Of a stretch of DNA of 9,348 bases, positions 7,773 to 9,348 are shown piece after piece. Below the pieces are notes generated by a model, which saw nothing but the letters and a program-made list of their open reading frames with translations, did no database searches and was not told the DNA's origin. Origin of the DNA: an uncultured Christensenella sp. (GTDB lineage: Bacteria > Bacillota > Clostridia > Christensenellales > Borkfalkiaceae); contig CAJTRW010000041.1 of the NCBI GenBank assembly GCA_910578765.1, positions 1-9,348 of the forward strand. Reading direction: 5' to 3'. The first letter of the stretch is position 1, and each line of letters begins with the position of its first letter. Made by a program: the position numbers and the translations under genes.

Positions 7773-7801
7773 ATTATAACACACGGACGGACAATTTTTA
7801 A
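7773..7801 (-). promoter_or_regulatory. Promoter of addBA, probably leaderless
   Basis: A perfect TATAAT runs 7778-7773 on the minus strand. At 17 bp spacing lies TTAAAA (7801-7796), a 4 of 6 match to the -35 consensus. The usual +1, seven bases past the last T, is 7766, which is the A of the addB ATG. The predicted mRNA would therefore begin at the start codon. The box lies downstream of the alternative ATG at 7805, which supports the shorter protein. Confidence 0.55.
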
Positions 7802-7822
7802 TCATTTTATGGTATAAAAGTT

Positions 7823-7851
7823 TTTACAATTAAAAATTTATATGATATAAT
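7823..7851 (+). promoter_or_regulatory. Strong sigma-A-type promoter of the lipoprotein gene, nearly leaderless
   Basis: TTTACA (7823-7828, 5 of 6 to TTGACA), exactly 17 bp of spacer, then TATAAT (7846-7851, 6 of 6). An upstream TG at 7843-7844 makes an extended -10 (TGnTATAAT). Expected transcription start is about 7858, at most 3 nt before the ATG at 7861, so there is no room for a Shine-Dalgarno site. The region between the two divergent promoters is very AT-rich. Confidence 0.85.
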
Positions 7852-7860
7852 ATCTGCGTT

Positions 7861-9027
7861 ATGAAGAAATTACAATCCTTCGCCGTTGCCGCGCTTGCGG
7901 TCGGCATGGCGGCGACACTGGCGGGCTGCGGCGGTTGCGCGGGCTGTTCGTCCAATTCGAAAAATTTGACTTCCACCGTTTCGAACTGGTTTACGGACGG
8001 ATATTCCGGCATACAGCAGTCGTTTATCGCGGTAGGTCCCGACGGAAACGAAACGGGCTACGCCGGCTATAAAGAAATAATAAATTACGACGTCGCGTTT
8101 GACGAGGGCAAAGGCAACCGCACCTATTCGGTCGACTATACCAACGGCTCCTTCCGAACGGAATTTTATGCTGTTTATTACAACTGGAATGACGAAAAAA
8201 TTCCCGAAGCGTACCGCGTAGACGCCAAAGAAGTAGTTTATTACTACAAGACGGAACTGAATATTTCCGTCCAATACAAGATGACCGCGTCGGGCGAGCA
8301 GAGCGAAATTTACCGCGACAGCATCGTGAACGAAGCGTATTTCCGCGCGGCTGGCAAAAATTTACAACCCGTTTACAGCAGTCAGCGGCTTATAAGCCGT
8401 TCCCCCGCAAATTTGCAGGCGGGAAGTCTCGGCTCCGCAATTAAGACCGTAAACGTCGGATACGAAAATTTTTACAGCTTCGACTGCAGGGAAGTTTTAA
8501 GCACGACGACCGATTACTCTGAAAACGCCGAAGGCGCACAGTCGAGCAAGACTTACAAAAAACTGAACAAAGTGAAAAACTCTCTGTTTGACAATTCTTC
8601 GCTGTATATCGCCGTACGCAGTATGGGACTTACGACCGAATACAATCAGACCGTCAGCGTATTTTCCGCGGCGGGCGGCGGAGTTTCAAACTACACCGTA
8701 AAAGGTAGCGGTGCGGCGCTCGGCGCGGAGGAGAGAAAGTCCGTTTCCGCGGCGATGGAAGCCAAGGGGCTTTACGTACCCGTAACCACGGACGCGGAAG
8801 GCAACACCGTTGAGGATGCGGGCATACCCACTATTGCGGCGGATATAAGCTTTGCTGGCGGTACGCTTGCAGGAACCACTCAAAGAGTATGGTATGCAGC
8901 CGTAACGAACGCCGACAGAAATCAAAGCCGCTCCACCATGGTCAAGCTTTCGATACCGTTAAGCTACGGGCTGGGTACGCTTAATTTTACTTTGAAAGAA
9001 GTTGAAAGCACGCTTTGGGACGAATAA
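7861..9027 (+). CDS. Predicted secreted lipoprotein, family not recognised
   Basis: Predicted protein of 388 residues. It begins MKK, has a hydrophobic stretch (residues about 6-21) and a lipobox LAGC ending at C23. This predicts export, lipid attachment to C23 and anchoring on the outer face of the cell membrane. The mature N-terminus is unusual: CGGCAGC, with cysteines at 23, 26 and 29, followed by a short Ser/Asn linker. The remaining 360 or so residues are rich in Tyr, Ser, Thr, Asn and Val with alternating patterns typical of beta sheet. There is only one further cysteine (in FDCREV), and I see no catalytic motif, membrane helix or repeat. The gene stands alone, between its own strong promoter and its own terminator, divergent from addBA. 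A substrate-binding or surface role would be a guess; no function can be assigned. The ATG is fixed by the signal peptide, since the upstream sequence holds the promoter. Confidence 0.88.
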   Translation: MKKLQSFAVAALAVGMAATLAGCGGCAGCSSNSKNLTSTVSNWFTDGYSGIQQSFIAVGPDGNETGYAGYKEIINYDVAFDEGKGNRTYSVDYTNGSFRTEFYAVYYNWNDEKIPEAYRVDAKEVVYYYKTELNISVQYKMTASGEQSEIYRDSIVNEAYFRAAGKNLQPVYSSQRLISRSPANLQAGSLGSAIKTVNVGYENFYSFDCREVLSTTTDYSENAEGAQSSKTYKKLNKVKNSLFDNSSLYIAVRSMGLTTEYNQTVSVFSAAGGGVSNYTVKGSGAALGAEERKSVSAAMEAKGLYVPVTTDAEGNTVEDAGIPTIAADISFAGGTLAGTTQRVWYAAVTNADRNQSRSTMVKLSIPLSYGLGTLNFTLKEVESTLWDE

Positions 9028-9040
9028 AAACAGTATTTAT

Positions 9041-9073
9041 CCCCTTTACGCATATAGCGTAAAGGGGCTTTTT
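9041..9073 (+). terminator. Intrinsic terminator of the lipoprotein gene
   Basis: CCCCTTTACGC (9041-9051) and GCGTAAAGGGG (9057-9067) form a perfect 11-bp stem with a 5-nt loop. It is followed by C and TTTTT (9069-9073), 13 nt after the stop codon. This is a textbook Rho-independent terminator and marks the lipoprotein gene as a single-gene transcript. Confidence 0.93.
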
Positions 9074-9091
9074 ATATAGTAAAATAATTAA

Positions 9092-9348
9092 ATCTTCGCG
9101 TCGGTGCGGAATGACAAAGCGCAAAAACCGTGCTATAATATTACAGGCGACGGTTTTTATAATTTACTTAAAGGCTACACTTGGCTGCGTTCCGGAGCGG
9201 ATCCCGACTCTTACTATGCGTATTATCATAGTGCGGTCGGAATGTCTTACACCGCGGCATATCCCGAACGTACCTTAGCTGTGCGGCCTGCGCTTTACAT
9301 GATAGGCTTCTCCTTGGGGACGAGGACGGATTTCTCAAAACAACGGAT
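9092..9348 (+). pseudogene. Orphan fragment resembling the C-terminal part of a DUF6273-type protein
   Basis: One frame is open from after a TAA at 9089-9091 to the window end, 85 codons. From about 9146 it reads GDGFYNLLKGYTWLRSGA and, about 35 residues on, LAVRPALYM (about 9275-9301). The paired 'W-L-R-S ... V-R-P-A-L' signature is what I know from the end of DUF6273 domains in Clostridia, a fold related to C-type-lectin/formylglycine-generating proteins. The rest of the domain, which should lie upstream, is missing: the frame is blocked at 9089 and the lipoprotein terminator is just before. The only early start codon is a GTG at 9104 with no ribosome site. After RPALYM the sequence (FSLGTRTDFSKQR) no longer looks family-like. 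A 5'-truncated gene remnant is the simplest reading. A non-coding template copy or a short real gene running past the edge cannot be excluded. Confidence 0.5.
9123..9158. repeat. 9-bp inverted repeat at the edge of the gene fragment
   Basis: AAAAACCGT (9123-9131) and ACGGTTTTT (9150-9158) are exact reverse complements separated by 18 bases. They lie at the left edge of the recognisable DUF6273-like homology. The structure is weak in GC and could be chance; it may also mark the end of a small element or act as a poor bidirectional terminator. Confidence 0.4.

Noticed and set aside
7767..7805. Longer addB starting at ATG 7805
   Set aside because: It adds 13 non-conserved residues across the TATAAT box and has no ribosome site. 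The ATG at 7766 opens directly with the first expected beta strand.
7870..8274. Minus-strand frame opposite the lipoprotein gene
   Set aside because: The plus-strand frame has a signal peptide, lipobox, promoter and terminator. The opposing frame has none of these.

Overview
The window looks like chromosomal DNA from a Gram-positive-type bacterium, most likely an uncultured member of the Clostridia (Bacillota). This is inference. It rests on an AddAB recombination nuclease in the addB-addA order familiar from Bacillota, consensus sigma-A-like promoters, strong AGGAGG-type ribosome sites at some starts, a lipobox-type lipoprotein, and a fragment resembling the DUF6273 domain common in gut Clostridia. 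Genes are fairly GC-rich and the spacers AT-rich. I see no tRNA, rRNA, CRISPR array, transposase or integrase.

Layout. At 1-127 is an AT-rich leader with a 9-bp direct repeat. At 137-649 (+) is a small two-domain PRC-barrel-like protein. Tail-to-tail with it, sharing stop-codon bases, is a three-helix membrane protein of unknown function at 646-1260 (-). A perfect 33-bp palindrome at 1273-1305 separates that gene from addA (1333-4635, -). addA is translationally coupled by a GTGA overlap to the upstream addB (4632-7766, -). A 94-bp AT-rich divergent promoter region follows, then an unrecognised lipoprotein gene (7861-9027, +) closed by a strong intrinsic terminator (9041-9073). The last 250 bases hold an orphan open frame resembling the end of a DUF6273-type protein, with no convincing start.

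How the genes work together. Only addB and addA form a clear functional unit. Together they would make the heterodimeric helicase-nuclease that processes double-strand breaks for RecA loading. AddA keeps its helicase and nuclease motifs. AddB keeps its nuclease and iron-sulfur cysteines but has no recognisable P-loop. The PRC-barrel gene, the membrane gene and the lipoprotein have no demonstrable link to AddAB.

The most notable points are regulatory. The lipoprotein and addB, and less surely the membrane gene, have a TATAAT box so close to the ATG that the mRNA should be leaderless or nearly so. The PRC-barrel and addA starts, by contrast, have clear Shine-Dalgarno sites. The convergent pair at the left end also appears to lack a terminator at its junction. 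Terminator-like hairpins instead lie inside or beyond the opposing gene, which predicts overlapping antisense transcripts. I found no convincing new multi-gene system.
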